The notes: generated from the sequence alone by a model not told the origin. Positions 8,788-19,161 are shown, counted from the first letter of the stretch. The stretch: DNA of 64,000 bases from Paraburkholderia bonniea (GCF_009455625.1 NZ_QPEQ01000001.1:1550001-1614000); one strand, 5' to 3'. Made by a program: numbers and translations.

Positions 8788-9281
8788 GCATGCACTGTGA
8801 GATTCCCGCGTCATTCACGCCAATGACGGCGTTTGATGCTATCGAAACCATCCTGCCGCATCGCGGCACGATGCTGCTGCTTGATTCCGTCAGTGCCTGT
8901 GATGAGACCACGCTGCGGGCGCACGCCAGTGTGGATGGCAGTGCGTGGTATGCCGATGCGGCGGGTGCGATGCCTGTATGGATCGGCATTGAACTGATGG
9001 CGCAGGCCATTGCCGCTCATGTCGCGCTACTCGCCCAGCGTGCGGGTGCGGCCGTGCGCCCTGGTGTGCTGCTCGGTTCGCGCCGGTATCACGCGCATCA
9101 GCCTGCATTCGCCTGTGGCAGTGCTCTGGTGATCGAGGTCAGCGAATTGCTGCGAAGTGAAGCGGGGCATGGCGCGTATGAGTGCGCTATCAGCAGCGCG
9201 GGAGTGTGCGGGGCGCAAGCGGTGGTCAAGGTGTTTCAGCCGGACGATTTTCATGCATTTATTGGACGGAGTATCAGGTGA
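8784..9281 (+). CDS. 3-hydroxyacyl-ACP dehydratase (ApeP type)
   Basis: A 165-residue hotdog protein of the FabA/FabZ superfamily. LPHRGTMLLLDSV near residue 30 and WIGIELMAQAIAAH near 63-76 are the two family signatures; the Glu in the second lies where the FabZ catalytic acid is. It would dehydrate the 3-hydroxyacyl chain after each ketoreduction, creating the conjugated double bonds of the polyene. It is the second dehydratase of the cluster, the first being fused to the AMP-ligase. The stop overlaps the next ATG by one base (TGATG). Confidence 0.83.
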   Translation: MSMHCEIPASFTPMTAFDAIETILPHRGTMLLLDSVSACDETTLRAHASVDGSAWYADAAGAMPVWIGIELMAQAIAAHVALLAQRAGAAVRPGVLLGSRRYHAHQPAFACGSALVIEVSELLRSEAGHGAYECAISSAGVCGAQAVVKVFQPDDFHAFIGRSIR

Positions 9282-10015
9282 TGAGCCGACGTGTTCTTGT
9301 GACTGGCGCTAACCGCGGGATTGGCCGCGCCATTGCCTTGCAACTGGCCGCTGACGGTTTTGCGCTGACCGTGCATTGCCGCAGCGGACGCCTGGAGGCG
9401 GATGCCGTGGTGGTGGAGATCATTGCGCAAGGTGGTTCGGCGCAGGTGTTGCAGTTCGACGTGCGTGAGCGTGCGGCATGCCGCATCGCGCTGGAACGTG
9501 ACGTGGCGGAACAGGGCGCTTACTACGGCATCGTGTGCTGTGCCGGCGTTACGCGCGATGGTGCGTTCCCTGCGCTGAGCGGTGAAGACTGGGACATCGT
9601 GCTCGAAACCGGACTGGATGGGTTTTACAACGTGGTGCATCCGCTGACCATGCCGATGGTCCGGGCGCGCCAGGGCGGGCGCATCGTCAGCATCGCGTCG
9701 GTCTCCGGCGTGACCGGCAATCGCGGCCAGGTGAACTACAGCGCGGCAAAGGCTGGGCTGATAGGCGCAACCAAGGCGCTCGCGGTGGAACTGGCCAGCC
9801 GCAACATCACCGTGAACTGCGTCGCGCCGGGTCTGATCGAAACCAGCATGCTGCACGATGCGGCGGATTTGCCGCTCGACAAGATGTTGCAGACGGTGCC
9901 GGCCGGCCGCGTGGGGCAGCCAGCCGAAGTCGCGGCTGCCGTGAGTTTCCTGATGTCGGATGCGGCGTCTTACATCACACGCCAGGTGCTGGGCGTGAAC
10001 GGCGGGATGATCTGA
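9281..10015 (+). CDS. fabG: 3-oxoacyl-ACP reductase, FabG family (ApeQ type)
   Basis: A 244-residue short-chain dehydrogenase with TGANRGIGRAIA for NADPH binding at residues 8-19, CCAGVTRD near 84, the catalytic Ser in SIASVSG near 138, and YSAAK near 151. The ATG directly overlaps the dehydratase stop, so I start there, not at an in-frame ATG about 100 bp upstream inside the dehydratase gene. It reduces the 3-keto group in each elongation round of the aryl polyene chain. It is a pathway-dedicated FabG, likely distinct from the fatty-acid one elsewhere in the genome. Confidence 0.87.
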   Translation: MSRRVLVTGANRGIGRAIALQLAADGFALTVHCRSGRLEADAVVVEIIAQGGSAQVLQFDVRERAACRIALERDVAEQGAYYGIVCCAGVTRDGAFPALSGEDWDIVLETGLDGFYNVVHPLTMPMVRARQGGRIVSIASVSGVTGNRGQVNYSAAKAGLIGATKALAVELASRNITVNCVAPGLIETSMLHDAADLPLDKMLQTVPAGRVGQPAEVAAAVSFLMSDAASYITRQVLGVNGGMI

Positions 10016-11241
10016 TGAAGCGCGTGGTCATCACTGGAATGGGGGGCGTCACAGCGCTGGGTGAGCATTGGGACGAGATTGAAGCGGCGCTCGCGCGGGG
10101 GAGTAATGCCGTGCGGCGCATGCCGCAATGGGATGCCTACCCGGCACTCCATACGCGCCTGGCATGTCCGTTACCGGGTTTTGCCGCGCCCGCGCATTAC
10201 CCGCGCAAGAAAACCCGCTCGATGGGTTTGGTCTCGCTGTATGCGGTGCGGGCGAGTGAACTGGCATTGACCGATGCCGGTCTCGCCGGGGCTGGCTTTA
10301 TCGCCGATGGCTGCATGGGCGTGGCTTATGGCTCGTCGTCGGGCTCGGTCGAGCCGATTCGCGCATTCGGTGAGATGCTGGCCACGGGCTCGATGAGTGA
10401 CATCACCTCTAACAGCTACGTGCAAATGATGCCGCACACCTGCGCGGTCAATGTGAGCCTGTTCTGGGATCTCAAAGGCCGGATCGTGCCCACTTCATGT
10501 GCCTGCGCTTCGGGCAGCCAGGCGCTGGGCTATGCCTACGAAGCGATCGTCACGGGCAAGCAGGTGCTGATGCTCGCGGGTGGTGCGGAAGAACTGTCGG
10601 CACCTGCTGTCGCGGTGTTCGATACGCTTTATGCCACCAGCACGCGTAACGACGAGCCGCATCTCACCCCTCGTCCGTTCGATGTGGCGCGCGATGGCCT
10701 GGTGGTGGGTGAGGGCGCTGCGACCCTGGTGCTGGAGGAATACGAACACGCCCGGGCGCGTGGCGCGCACATTCATGCGGAAATCGTGGGCTTTGGCTGC
10801 AATTCCGATGGCGTGCATATTACCCAGCCGACGGCCGCGACCATGGCTCGCGCGATGCAGCTAGCGCTGGGCGATGCCGCTCTGGCGGCGCAAGCGATCG
10901 GCTATGTGAATGCGCATGGCACCTCGACCGATCGTGGCGATCTGGCTGAAAGCCATGCCACCGCGCAGATCTTCGGCGAGCGCGTACCGCTGAGTTCGTT
11001 CAAGAGTTATGTCGGCCACACGCTGGGCGCATGCGGTGCCCTCGAAGCCTGGTGGACGATCGAGATGATGAAGCGCGGCCGCTTTGCCCCCACGCTGAAC
11101 CTGACCCAGCCCGACCCTGCCTGTGCCTCACTCGACTATCTGATGCACGCGGCGCGCGCGATTGATACCGAATACGTAATGAGCAACAACTTTGCTTTTG
11201 GCGGCATCAATACCTCGCTGATTTTCCGGCGAATGTCATGA
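10015..11241 (+). CDS. Beta-ketoacyl-ACP synthase II-like (ApeR type)
   Basis: A 408-residue FabF-like enzyme with an intact active site: Cys in CACASGSQALG near residue 163, His in NAHGTSTDRGD near 301, and His in SYVGHTLGACG near 338, with Lys in SSFKSY. It ends with NNFAFGGINTSL. By position after the ketoreductase it corresponds to ApeR, a ketosynthase proposed to act early in aryl polyene assembly. It overlaps both neighbours. A role in general fatty acid synthesis is unlikely given the strict operon context. Confidence 0.83.
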   Translation: MKRVVITGMGGVTALGEHWDEIEAALARGSNAVRRMPQWDAYPALHTRLACPLPGFAAPAHYPRKKTRSMGLVSLYAVRASELALTDAGLAGAGFIADGCMGVAYGSSSGSVEPIRAFGEMLATGSMSDITSNSYVQMMPHTCAVNVSLFWDLKGRIVPTSCACASGSQALGYAYEAIVTGKQVLMLAGGAEELSAPAVAVFDTLYATSTRNDEPHLTPRPFDVARDGLVVGEGAATLVLEEYEHARARGAHIHAEIVGFGCNSDGVHITQPTAATMARAMQLALGDAALAAQAIGYVNAHGTSTDRGDLAESHATAQIFGERVPLSSFKSYVGHTLGACGALEAWWTIEMMKRGRFAPTLNLTQPDPACASLDYLMHAARAIDTEYVMSNNFAFGGINTSLIFRRMS

Positions 11242-12479
11242 CGGCGGAGGCAAGGCGGGGTCTAGCGCGCGTGGTGGTCACGGGGATGGGAATCGTCTCG
11301 TGTCTTGGCAATACGCTCGATGAGGTCGCGTCGAATTTGCGCGTGGGCCGCTCAGGCATCACGCGCATTGCTGCGTGGCGTGAGCGCGGTCTGATGAGCC
11401 AGGTGGCGGGCGTTGCATCAGTGCAGGCAGAGACGCCGTTCGAGCACAAGTTCGAGCGCTTCATGGGCGATACCGCGCGTTTTGCCTGCCATGCGGCGCG
11501 CAAGGCCATCGCCGATGCTGGACTTGAGCCGCAACGGCTGCGTTCACCCCGCGCGGGTGCTGTGGTGGGCTCGGGCGTCGGCGCGATGGCGGCTTACGAC
11601 CTTGCGCTGGGCATTGCGCAGGCGCGCGGCAGCGACAAGATCTCACCATGCACGGTGCCCCAGGTGATGGGGAGCACGGCGTCGGCGAGTATCGCGCAAT
11701 GCTTTGGCGTGGAAGGCACGTGCTATTCGCCGTCGGCGGCCTGCACCACGTCCGCGCTGGCGCTCGGCCAGGCGATGCAACTGATTCAGGGTGGCCATCA
11801 AGACCTCATGCTGGCCGGCGGGAGTGAAGCGTTGCATGACAACACCGCGTTGATGTTTGACGCGATGGGGGCCTTGTCACGGCGTTTTAACGACACGCCC
11901 GGGCAGGCGTCGCGCCCTTATGACCTGAGCCGGGATGGCTTTGTGCTGGCGGCTGGCGGCGGTGTGCTGGTGCTGGAATCGCTGGCGCACGCGCGGGCAC
12001 GTGGAGCACGGATTTACGCTGAACTGAAGGCTTTTAGCCACGGTACCGATAGCACCGCGATGGTTGCGCCGCAGGCGTCGGGCATTGCCCGCGTGTTGCA
12101 GGCGGGAGTGGCCGATACGCCGCACTATCTCGACTACATCAACGTGCATGCCCCATCGACGCCGCTCGGTGACCGGGCCGAAATGCTCGCGTTGCGGCAG
12201 GTGTTTGGCGCGCGGCTGGCACCATTTTCGTCAACCAAGCGTTTTTCGGGGCATTCGCTGGGGGCTTGCGGCGCGCATGAAGCGATCTATACGTTGTTGA
12301 TGATGCGTGATGGTTTTATCGCCGGAATGGGCGAGATCGAAGCGCCGGACCCATGCATTGAAGGGCTGCCAGTGGTGCATGCCTCGCGCCCGGTACGGCT
12401 TGAGCGGGCGCTGTCGTTGTCATACGGTTTTGGCGGAAGCTGTGCCGCGCTGATCTTTGAGGCATGGCGTGGGCATTGA
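11238..12479 (+). CDS. Third beta-ketoacyl synthase of the APE cluster (KS or chain-length-factor partner)
   Basis: 413 residues, same fold as the two preceding ketosynthase genes. The Cys is kept (SAACTTSALALG near residue 170), and so are both His positions, but the first His motif reads NVHAPSTPLGD, with Ala-Pro where active enzymes have Gly-Thr. The second is SGHSLGACG, preceded by SSTKRF. Type II aryl polyene systems use a KS with a chain-length-factor-like partner (ApeO:ApeC), and this product is a candidate for the partner. Because the Cys is intact, I cannot say it is inactive. It is the last gene of the tightly overlapping run. Confidence 0.78.
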   Translation: MTAEARRGLARVVVTGMGIVSCLGNTLDEVASNLRVGRSGITRIAAWRERGLMSQVAGVASVQAETPFEHKFERFMGDTARFACHAARKAIADAGLEPQRLRSPRAGAVVGSGVGAMAAYDLALGIAQARGSDKISPCTVPQVMGSTASASIAQCFGVEGTCYSPSAACTTSALALGQAMQLIQGGHQDLMLAGGSEALHDNTALMFDAMGALSRRFNDTPGQASRPYDLSRDGFVLAAGGGVLVLESLAHARARGARIYAELKAFSHGTDSTAMVAPQASGIARVLQAGVADTPHYLDYINVHAPSTPLGDRAEMLALRQVFGARLAPFSSTKRFSGHSLGACGAHEAIYTLLMMRDGFIAGMGEIEAPDPCIEGLPVVHASRPVRLERALSLSYGFGGSCAALIFEAWRGH

Positions 12480-12513
12480 AGTCCGTTCGATCGTTTAACT
12501 TAAAAGGAACTCC

Positions 12514-12939
12514 ATGAGAGCGCTGTACTGGATCACTACCTGTGCAACGGTGGCCGCCCTGAGCGGCTGCGGCACGCGTTTCATGTCACTCCCGGCGCAG
12601 CCAGCGCTTGATGTGGCGACGTCGGCGGGGCCGGTCGGGTTTTATACCCTCGGGCAAACCCACCCGCCAGTGGCCAAGGTGCTGGGGCCGGTGAAGTATT
12701 CGGTGCGGATTGCTCGCGGCACTGATGGCCGGGAGCAGTCTTGCCAGAGCGCCTTTGCCGAGGCGCTGCAGAAGCTGCGCGCTACGGCACAGGAGCGTTC
12801 CGGCAATGCGGTGATCAATCTCAAGACCAGCTTCCACCGCCGGAGCAGCGATCTGGCAACGGACTTTGCTTGTGGCGTGAGCCTAAGCGCGGCAGCGCTC
12901 AAGGTGAGTGGCGAGGTGGTGCTGCTGGATCAGCCCTGA
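12514..12939 (+). CDS. Small outer-membrane-type lipoprotein at the end of the APE run
   Basis: A 141-residue protein with a lipoprotein signal: hydrophobic segment, then the lipobox LSGC at residues 16-19. AAAAGGAAC-like purine-rich sequence (AAAAGGAA) lies a few bases before the ATG. The mature part is soluble, with two Cys residues (EQSCQSAF and DFACGVS) that could form a disulfide. Aryl polyene clusters often carry a similar small protein, sometimes mislabelled as an excinuclease subunit. Likely sorted to the outer membrane, since no Asp follows the Cys. Its function is unknown; the link to pigment anchoring is inferred from location. Confidence 0.75.
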   Translation: MRALYWITTCATVAALSGCGTRFMSLPAQPALDVATSAGPVGFYTLGQTHPPVAKVLGPVKYSVRIARGTDGREQSCQSAFAEALQKLRATAQERSGNAVINLKTSFHRRSSDLATDFACGVSLSAAALKVSGEVVLLDQP

Positions 12940-12980
12940 TCTCTGGGCGTGAAACCTGATGACGTTTAAGCCAATGACGT

Positions 12981-13715
12981 TTAGCCTGGACGGGTGGCCG
13001 CGACGTTGACGAGGGTCTCGCGGCGTTTGCCGGGCTGCGGCCGATGCAGCCCGAGCCGCTCGAAGAGACCGAAATCGGCTGCGCGGCTCCACCACAAATA
13101 GGGCAGCGAAACATTTTCAGACCCGAAACTGAAACCAGCGCTGCGCAGCATCGCAAGATATTGCTCAGCGCTTTTTTGCACCTGCATCGGATGCCGGAAC
13201 AGCAGCCGGATCACCCACGACTTGATATAGGCCTCGGTCGATTCAGCGAATAGCAGCACGCCACCAGGCTTGAGCACCCGGTGAAATTCCGCCAGTGCCT
13301 GGGTTTGCTCGACCAGATGATGAAACGTTTGATGGCAGAGCACGATATCTGCGCTGCCACTGGGCAGGGGTAACGCGGCGCAGCCACCGTGCAGCAGTGT
13401 GATCTCGCAGGGGCGGGCACCTGACTGGCAGGCCGCCGCCGCGTGAGCTGCGAGCGCGAGTGAGGGCTTGTGAGCATCAATCCCGATGATGCGCGCCGGT
13501 TGAAACGTGTTGGCCAGTAGCTGGAATGCGCTGCCCTGGCCACAGCCCACATCAACGATGACGGCAGCAGCGGGTGGCGGCTGACGCATGAGCTGTCGCA
13601 GATCGTTGAGCGCTACTCGCAGCACGTGATGTTTCCAGGTGTGCGTGCGCAGAAACCAGAGACCAAAAGCAGTTTCAGGCACAAATTTTGTGCCGGATAT
13701 TTCGGATGACGACAC
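12981..13715 (-). CDS. Class I SAM-dependent methyltransferase
   Basis: 244 residues. The SAM-binding motif I, VIVDVGCGQGSAFQLL, is near residue 55; motif II-like IIGIDAHKP near 76; and DIVLCHQTFHHLVEQ with LKPGGVLLF follow as in the Methyltransf_11 family. It is convergent with the lipoprotein gene and divergent from the flavoprotein gene, with about 110 bp between the two starts that must hold both promoters. Methyltransferases are common in aryl polyene clusters and may methylate the aryl head group. The substrate is not determinable here. Confidence 0.8.
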   Translation of the reverse strand: MSSSEISGTKFVPETAFGLWFLRTHTWKHHVLRVALNDLRQLMRQPPPAAAVIVDVGCGQGSAFQLLANTFQPARIIGIDAHKPSLALAAHAAAACQSGARPCEITLLHGGCAALPLPSGSADIVLCHQTFHHLVEQTQALAEFHRVLKPGGVLLFAESTEAYIKSWVIRLLFRHPMQVQKSAEQYLAMLRSAGFSFGSENVSLPYLWWSRAADFGLFERLGLHRPQPGKRRETLVNVAATRPG

Positions 13716-13824
13716 GTTAAAACTCCGTTTGAAGGTGAGCTTAAATAGCGCGCGTCATTGTAATGGCAGACCGGTACGCCAAAAAGTACCGCTCAACTAA
13801 GTTTTATAGAAGGCTTGATTGAAC

Positions 13825-15063
13825 ATGAATTCCCCTGCAGTAGACGTGGACGTTGCCATCATCGGCGCGGGTCCATCAGGTGCCGTTGCGGCAGCCTTGT
13901 TGCGTCAGGCCGGTCATTCCGTGTGTGTGCTGGAGCGTCAGCACTTCCCGCGTTTTTCCATTGGCGAAAGCCTGCTGCCGCAAAGCATGGCGTATCTGGA
14001 GGAGGCTGGGATGCTGCCTGCGCTGATTGAAGCGGGCTTTCAGTACAAGAACGGGGCGCATTTTGTCCGGCGCGATGAGGTCTCGGTCTACGACTTTCGT
14101 GAGAAATATTCGCCAGGCTGGGGCACGACCTGGCAAGTGGAGCGGGCCGTCTTCGATGATCTGTTGATTCGCTGCGCAGCGGAGCAGGGCGCGGAGGTGC
14201 GCTTTGGTCATACCGTGCAGGCGTTTCACCCGGGGGCACAGCCGGTGCTGGAGGTGAGCGATGAAAGCGGGGCGGAGTATCGGCTGCATGCGCGTTTCGT
14301 GCTGGATGCCAGCGGTTTTGGCCGCGTGCTGCAACGCTTGTTGAAGCTCGATATCCCCACCGGCATGCCGCCACGCAGAGCGTTGTTTACTCACGTGCGC
14401 GATGCGTTACCCGTTGGTGCGCTGGATCGCAACAAGATCTGCGTTGCCGTGCATCCCGAGCATGACAACGTCTGGTACTGGATGATTCCGCTTGCCGGTG
14501 GCCGTGCGTCGATGGGCTGCGTGGCACAAGGCGATTTTCTTCAGGTGGACGAAGCGGAACGCGAAGCCCGCTTGCGGGCCTTGATCCGTGAGGAGCCGAC
14601 GCTGGGCAAGTGGTTTGGCGACGCGCCGTTTCTGCTGCCAGTCCGGACCATTGGCGGTTATGCGGCGAATGCGTCGGAATTGTCCGGGCCGGGGTATGCG
14701 TTGCTGGGCAATGCCGGTGAATTTCTGGACCCGGTGTTTTCGTCTGGCGTGACGATTGCACTGCGTTCCGCCCATCTTGCCGCGCATGCGCTGGTGCGCC
14801 AGTTTTCGGGTGTTCCGGTGGACTGGCTGGCGGAGTACGACACGCAATTGCGGCGCGGGATCAACGTGTTCCGTGCCTTTGTTGAGCGCTGGTACACGGG
14901 GGAGTTGCAGGAGATCTTGTTTTATCCCGAGCAGACGCCGCAGATCCGCCGGATGATTAGTTCGGTGCTGGCGGGTTATGCGTGGGATGAAACGAATCCG
15001 TTCGTTAAAGATCCAGTGCGACGGCTGGATATGCTTTACGAGGTATGCCACACCAAGGCCTGA
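13825..15063 (+). CDS. Flavin-dependent halogenase-like / FAD-dependent oxidoreductase
   Basis: 412 residues from the ATG at 13825. A TTG six bases upstream is nearer the AGAAGG sequence (five bases), so the true start may be there. The N-terminus has the FAD fold GAGPSGAVAAALLRQAGH, followed by FPRFSIGESLLP. Near residue 210 is WYWMIP, an exact WxWxIP motif of flavin-dependent halogenases, and the segment GFQYKNGAHF near 72 holds a Lys in the region of the halogenase catalytic Lys. It follows the aryl polyene genes and ends at a strong hairpin. It could halogenate the aryl ring, as in xanthomonadin-like pigments, or hydroxylate or reduce it; the chemistry is unproven. Confidence 0.75.
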   Translation: MNSPAVDVDVAIIGAGPSGAVAAALLRQAGHSVCVLERQHFPRFSIGESLLPQSMAYLEEAGMLPALIEAGFQYKNGAHFVRRDEVSVYDFREKYSPGWGTTWQVERAVFDDLLIRCAAEQGAEVRFGHTVQAFHPGAQPVLEVSDESGAEYRLHARFVLDASGFGRVLQRLLKLDIPTGMPPRRALFTHVRDALPVGALDRNKICVAVHPEHDNVWYWMIPLAGGRASMGCVAQGDFLQVDEAEREARLRALIREEPTLGKWFGDAPFLLPVRTIGGYAANASELSGPGYALLGNAGEFLDPVFSSGVTIALRSAHLAAHALVRQFSGVPVDWLAEYDTQLRRGINVFRAFVERWYTGELQEILFYPEQTPQIRRMISSVLAGYAWDETNPFVKDPVRRLDMLYEVCHTKA

Positions 15064-15098
15064 ATAAAGCCTGAACAACGCGTGATGCTGGAAAGTGA

Positions 15099-15136
15099 AA
15101 ACGCCGCCGCTCACCATCTGGTGAGCGGCGGCGTTT
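15099..15136. terminator. Perfect 18-bp inverted repeat, bidirectional terminator
   Basis: The arms AAACGCCGCCGCTCACCA (15099-15116) and its exact complement (15119-15136) enclose two bases. The A-run and T-run at the ends allow it to act on both strands. It lies between the convergent flavoprotein and galU genes. Confidence 0.8.
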
Positions 15137-15259
15137 GATTTCATCATGCCTGTGATGCTTGTGGAGGCGTTTAATACAGCTGCCGTTTGAGGCGGGCAGC
15201 GTGCGGTTCGTGGTTCGTGGCTCGCGGCGCGACAACCCGCAACCCGCTACCGCTCGTTC

Positions 15260-16141
15260 TCACCCCTCCAGCACAGGTGAGCGCGTCCGCAGATAGTGTT
15301 CAAAATCAGCTGCAACTTCAGGATGGCGCAGCGCGAATTCAACTGTCGCCTTCAGATACCCCAGCTTGCTGCCGCAATCAAAACGGGTGCCGTGATATTT
15401 GTAGGCCAGCACTTGCTCATCCGCCAGCAGCGACTGGATTGCATCAGTGAGTTGAAATTCACCGCCCGCGCCGGGTTTGAGCGCGCGGATATGGTGAAAA
15501 ATGCGGGGCTTGAGCACATAACGGCCGACCACGCCGAGGTTCGATGGCGCGACTTCAGGCGCGGGTTTTTCGACAATCCCTGAGAGCTTGATGATCGAAT
15601 CCTCCCACTCCTTGCCCTCGATAATTCCGTAAGACTTGGTCTCCGACTGGGGGATCTCTTCGACGCCAATCAGCGAGCTGTGATAGTGGTCGAACACGTC
15701 GATCATCTGCTTCATCACAGGCGGTTCGCCATACAGCAGGTCATCGGCAAGGATCACCGCAAACGGGTTGTCGCCGACCAGTTTTTCGGCGCACAGCACC
15801 GCATGTCCCAAACCCAGTGCTTCGGGCTGACGCACATAAAAGCAGTCGACGTGGCTTGGTTTGATGCTGCGCACCAGTTCCAGCAATTCGGTTTTGCCGC
15901 GCGCTTCAAGTTCAGCTTCGATCTCGTAGGACTTGTCGAAGTGATCTTCAATCGCGCGCTTGCTGCGTCCGGTGACGAAGATCATTTCGGTGATGCCTGC
16001 GGCCATCGCTTCTTCGACGGCGTACTGGATCAACGGCTTGTCGACAATCGGCAGCATCTCTTTGGGACTGGCCTTGGTGGCTGGCAGGAAGCGGGTGCCA
16101 AGACCGGCTACAGGAAAAACGGCTTTTGTCACTTTAAGCAT
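15260..16141 (-). CDS. galU: UTP-glucose-1-phosphate uridylyltransferase
   Basis: 293 residues, the usual length for GalU. The N-terminus [19 protein letters not shown] is the nucleotide-binding signature, followed by [19 protein letters not shown]; the Lys of VEKPAPE and the Asp of ILADDLL are also present. It makes UDP-glucose from UTP and glucose-1-phosphate in the cytoplasm, feeding polysaccharide, LPS and trehalose synthesis. It is monocistronic: a hairpin follows it, and valS lies 130 bp upstream on the same strand. UDP-glucose could also supply the aryl polyene glycosyltransferase, but that is only a possibility. Confidence 0.96.
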   Translation of the reverse strand: MLKVTKAVFPVAGLGTRFLPATKASPKEMLPIVDKPLIQYAVEEAMAAGITEMIFVTGRSKRAIEDHFDKSYEIEAELEARGKTELLELVRSIKPSHVDCFYVRQPEALGLGHAVLCAEKLVGDNPFAVILADDLLYGEPPVMKQMIDVFDHYHSSLIGVEEIPQSETKSYGIIEGKEWEDSIIKLSGIVEKPAPEVAPSNLGVVGRYVLKPRIFHHIRALKPGAGGEFQLTDAIQSLLADEQVLAYKYHGTRFDCGSKLGYLKATVEFALRHPEVAADFEHYLRTRSPVLEG

Positions 16142-16272
16142 GGAGATATCCTGGTCTTCGTTCTAACGCGTGGTGACGCCGGCCGTTTCCGGCGCATCGG
16201 CGCGGCGTGCATCGTGCGTGGCTGGAAGGGCGCGGTGTCAAGCGCGGGAGGTGCATGAGTCGTGGCGTGGGC

Positions 16273-19161
16273 TTAAGTGGACTGAATGGCGGGCAGGCGG
16301 GCTAATTGCGCGCCCAGTTTGCCGATGGTGGCCTGATATTCAGCCAAGCGCTTTTGCTCCTGTTCAACGACAGCGGCGGGTGCGCGTGCCACAAAGGCTT
16401 CGTTTTGCAGTTTGGTGTTGCATTTCGCCACCTCGATAGTGAGCCGCTCGATTTCTTTGCTTAGACGCTCGCGTTCTGCGGCGAGGTCGATTTCTACTTT
16501 CAGCACCAGCTTGTCGTCGCCCACGATGGCGATCGGTGCGCCTGCAGCCTGGGCGTCGAGGGTGGCTTCGTCGGCGATGATCTGCACTTCTGACAGCCGC
16601 GCGAGGGCCTGGGCATATGGCGCGAATGTGCTCAGGCGGGTGGCGTTGCCGGTTGCCAGCAGCGGCACGCGGGTGGCGGGTGACAGGTTCATTTCACCGC
16701 GCAGGTTACGGCAGGCGTCAATCAGGGTTTTCAGGCCGCTGACCCATTGCTCGGCGGCTTCGTCAATTTTGGCTGGATTGGCTTGCGGGTAAACCTGGGT
16801 CATCAGCGAGGCTTCGCCTTCCGCCTGGCCTGCTGGATAGCGGCCCGCGAGCGGCGCGACTTTTTGCCAGAGGGCTTCGGTAATAAACGGGATTACCGGA
16901 TGGGCGAGGCGCAGCACGGTTTCAAGCACGCGCAGCAAGGTGCGGCGTGTGGCGCGCTGCTGCTCGGGGGTGCTGTTTTGCAACTGCACTTTGGCGAGTT
17001 CGAGGTACCAGTCGCAGTATTCGTCCCAGACGAACTTGTAGAGCGCGCCCGCTACGTTGTCGAGGCGGTAATCGGCAAAGCCTTTGGCGATCTCGGCTTC
17101 AGTGCGCTGCAACTGCGAGACGATCCAGCGGTCGGCCTGGGAGAAATCGAGGTAGCCGCCAGGGCCGCACTGGTTTGCTGTGCCGGGTTCGCAGGCGGCT
17201 GGCTGAGCCTGGCCGCAGTCGTGGCCTTCGCAGTTCATCAGCACGAAGCGCGTGGCATTCCAGAGCTTGTTGCAGAAGTTGCGATAGCCCTCGCAGCGAG
17301 CCAGATCGAAATTGACATTGCGCCCGAGCGTAGCCATTGAGGCCATCGTGAAGCGCAATGCGTCGGTGCCGAAGGCGGGGATGCCGTCAGGAAACTCTTT
17401 GCGGGTTTTTTTCTCGATGGTGCTGGCCTGTTTGGGATTCATCAGGCCAGTGGTGCGTTTGGCGATCAGCGCATCGAGGCCGATGCCATCGACGAGATCA
17501 ATCGGGTCCAGCGTATTGCCCTTGCTCTTGGACATCTTCTGGCCTTCGGCATCGCGCACGAGGCCGTGCACATAGACCGTATCGAAGGGTACCTGGCCGG
17601 TGAAGTGAGTGGTCATCATGACCATCCGCGCGACCCAGAAGAAGATGATGTCGAAGCCCGTGACCAGCACCGACGACGGCAGGAAATGACGTAGCTCTTG
17701 AGTGTCATTGGGCCAGCCGAGCGATGAAAACGGCACCAGCGCGGACGAGAACCAGGTGTCGAGCACATCCTCGTCACGCCGCAGGGCACCGTTATAGCCT
17801 TTGGCGGCCGCTTGCGCGTGGGCTTCGGCTTCGCTGCGAGCGACGAAAATTTCACCGTTTTCGCCGTACCAGGCGGGAATCTGATGGCCCCACCACAGCT
17901 GGCGTGAAATACACCAGTCCTGAATATTTTCGAGCCACTGGTAATACGTGTTGCTCCAGTTTTCTGGCACGAACTTGATCTGACCATCGCGCACGACATC
18001 TAGTGCGGTTTGCGCAATCGACTTGCCCGGATGGAAGGTGCCTTCCGGAGCAGGCTGGCTCATCGCCACGAACCACTGGTCGGTCAGCATCGGTTCGATC
18101 ACGACGCCAGTGCGGTCGCCACGCGGCACCATCAGCTTGTGCGGTTTGACGGATTCGAGCCGGCCCAGCGCTTCCAGATCGGCCACCACGCGCTTGCGCG
18201 CGTCGAAGCGGTCGAGCCCGCGATAGGCTTCAGGGGCGTTGTCGTTGATCTTCGCGTCGAGCGTGAGGATTTCGATGGAGGGCAGGCCGTGGCGCTGGCC
18301 GACCTGGTAGTCGTTGAAATCGTGCGCAGGGGTGACTTTGACCACGCCAGTGCCGAATTCGCGTTCGACGTAGGTGTCGGCGATCACGGGAATTTCGCGG
18401 CCGCTGAGCGGCAGCAGCACGGTTTTGCCGATCAGGTGAATGTAGCGTTCGTCTTCGGGATGCACCATCACCGCGACGTCGCCGAGCATGGTTTCCGGGC
18501 GGGTGGTGGCCACCGTCAGAGAGCCGGAGCCGTCGCTCAGCGGGTATTGGATGTGCCACAGGTGGCCGTTTTCTTCTTCGCTGACGACTTCGAGATCGGA
18601 CACGGCGGTGAGCAGCACTGGGTCCCAGTTCACGAGGCGCTTGCCGCGATAGATCAGCCCTTGCTCGTGCAGCCGCACGAACACATCGCGCACGGCGGCC
18701 GACATTTTGTCGTCCATCGTGAAGTATTCGCGCGACCAGTCGATGGATGCGCCCAGGCGTCGTACCTGGCCGGTGATGGTTGAGCCCGATTGCTGCTTCC
18801 ATTGCCAGACGCGCTCGACGAAGGCTTCGCGGCCGAGGTCATGACGCGACACGCCCTGGGCATCAAGCTGCCGCTCAACCACGATCTGCGTGGCGATGCC
18901 CGCGTGATCGGTGCCCGGCACCCACAGCGTGTTGTCACCGAGCATGCGGTGATAGCGCGTGAGGCTGTCCATGATGGTCTGGTTGAACGCGTGGCCCATG
19001 TGCAACGTGCCCGTGACATTCGGCGGCGGCAATTGAACGGAAAAATTCTTGCGGTCTGGCTCGAACGCGGGAGCGGCAAAGCCGCGTTTTTCCCATTCGG
19101 GTCCCCAGTGGGATTCAATCGTATGGGGCTCGAAACTCTTGGCAAGCGTGCTGTCGCTCAT
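16273..19161 (-). CDS. valS: Valyl-tRNA synthetase
   Basis: I start at the Met of [16 protein letters not shown] (962 residues), since the 46 codons upstream are low complexity and do not resemble the family; no clear ribosome-binding site helps. The class I signatures are visible: [17 protein letters not shown] (HIGH motif) near residue 48 and [10 protein letters not shown] (KMSKS) near 560. After the anticodon-binding domain, the last 75 or so residues form the coiled coil typical of ValRS ([17 protein letters not shown]). An editing domain lies between residues of about 200 and 330. It charges tRNA-Val in the cytoplasm and is essential. Confidence 0.95.
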   Translation of the reverse strand: MSDSTLAKSFEPHTIESHWGPEWEKRGFAAPAFEPDRKNFSVQLPPPNVTGTLHMGHAFNQTIMDSLTRYHRMLGDNTLWVPGTDHAGIATQIVVERQLDAQGVSRHDLGREAFVERVWQWKQQSGSTITGQVRRLGASIDWSREYFTMDDKMSAAVRDVFVRLHEQGLIYRGKRLVNWDPVLLTAVSDLEVVSEEENGHLWHIQYPLSDGSGSLTVATTRPETMLGDVAVMVHPEDERYIHLIGKTVLLPLSGREIPVIADTYVEREFGTGVVKVTPAHDFNDYQVGQRHGLPSIEILTLDAKINDNAPEAYRGLDRFDARKRVVADLEALGRLESVKPHKLMVPRGDRTGVVIEPMLTDQWFVAMSQPAPEGTFHPGKSIAQTALDVVRDGQIKFVPENWSNTYYQWLENIQDWCISRQLWWGHQIPAWYGENGEIFVARSEAEAHAQAAAKGYNGALRRDEDVLDTWFSSALVPFSSLGWPNDTQELRHFLPSSVLVTGFDIIFFWVARMVMMTTHFTGQVPFDTVYVHGLVRDAEGQKMSKSKGNTLDPIDLVDGIGLDALIAKRTTGLMNPKQASTIEKKTRKEFPDGIPAFGTDALRFTMASMATLGRNVNFDLARCEGYRNFCNKLWNATRFVLMNCEGHDCGQAQPAACEPGTANQCGPGGYLDFSQADRWIVSQLQRTEAEIAKGFADYRLDNVAGALYKFVWDEYCDWYLELAKVQLQNSTPEQQRATRRTLLRVLETVLRLAHPVIPFITEALWQKVAPLAGRYPAGQAEGEASLMTQVYPQANPAKIDEAAEQWVSGLKTLIDACRNLRGEMNLSPATRVPLLATGNATRLSTFAPYAQALARLSEVQIIADEATLDAQAAGAPIAIVGDDKLVLKVEIDLAAERERLSKEIERLTIEVAKCNTKLQNEAFVARAPAAVVEQEQKRLAEYQATIGKLGAQLARLPAIQST

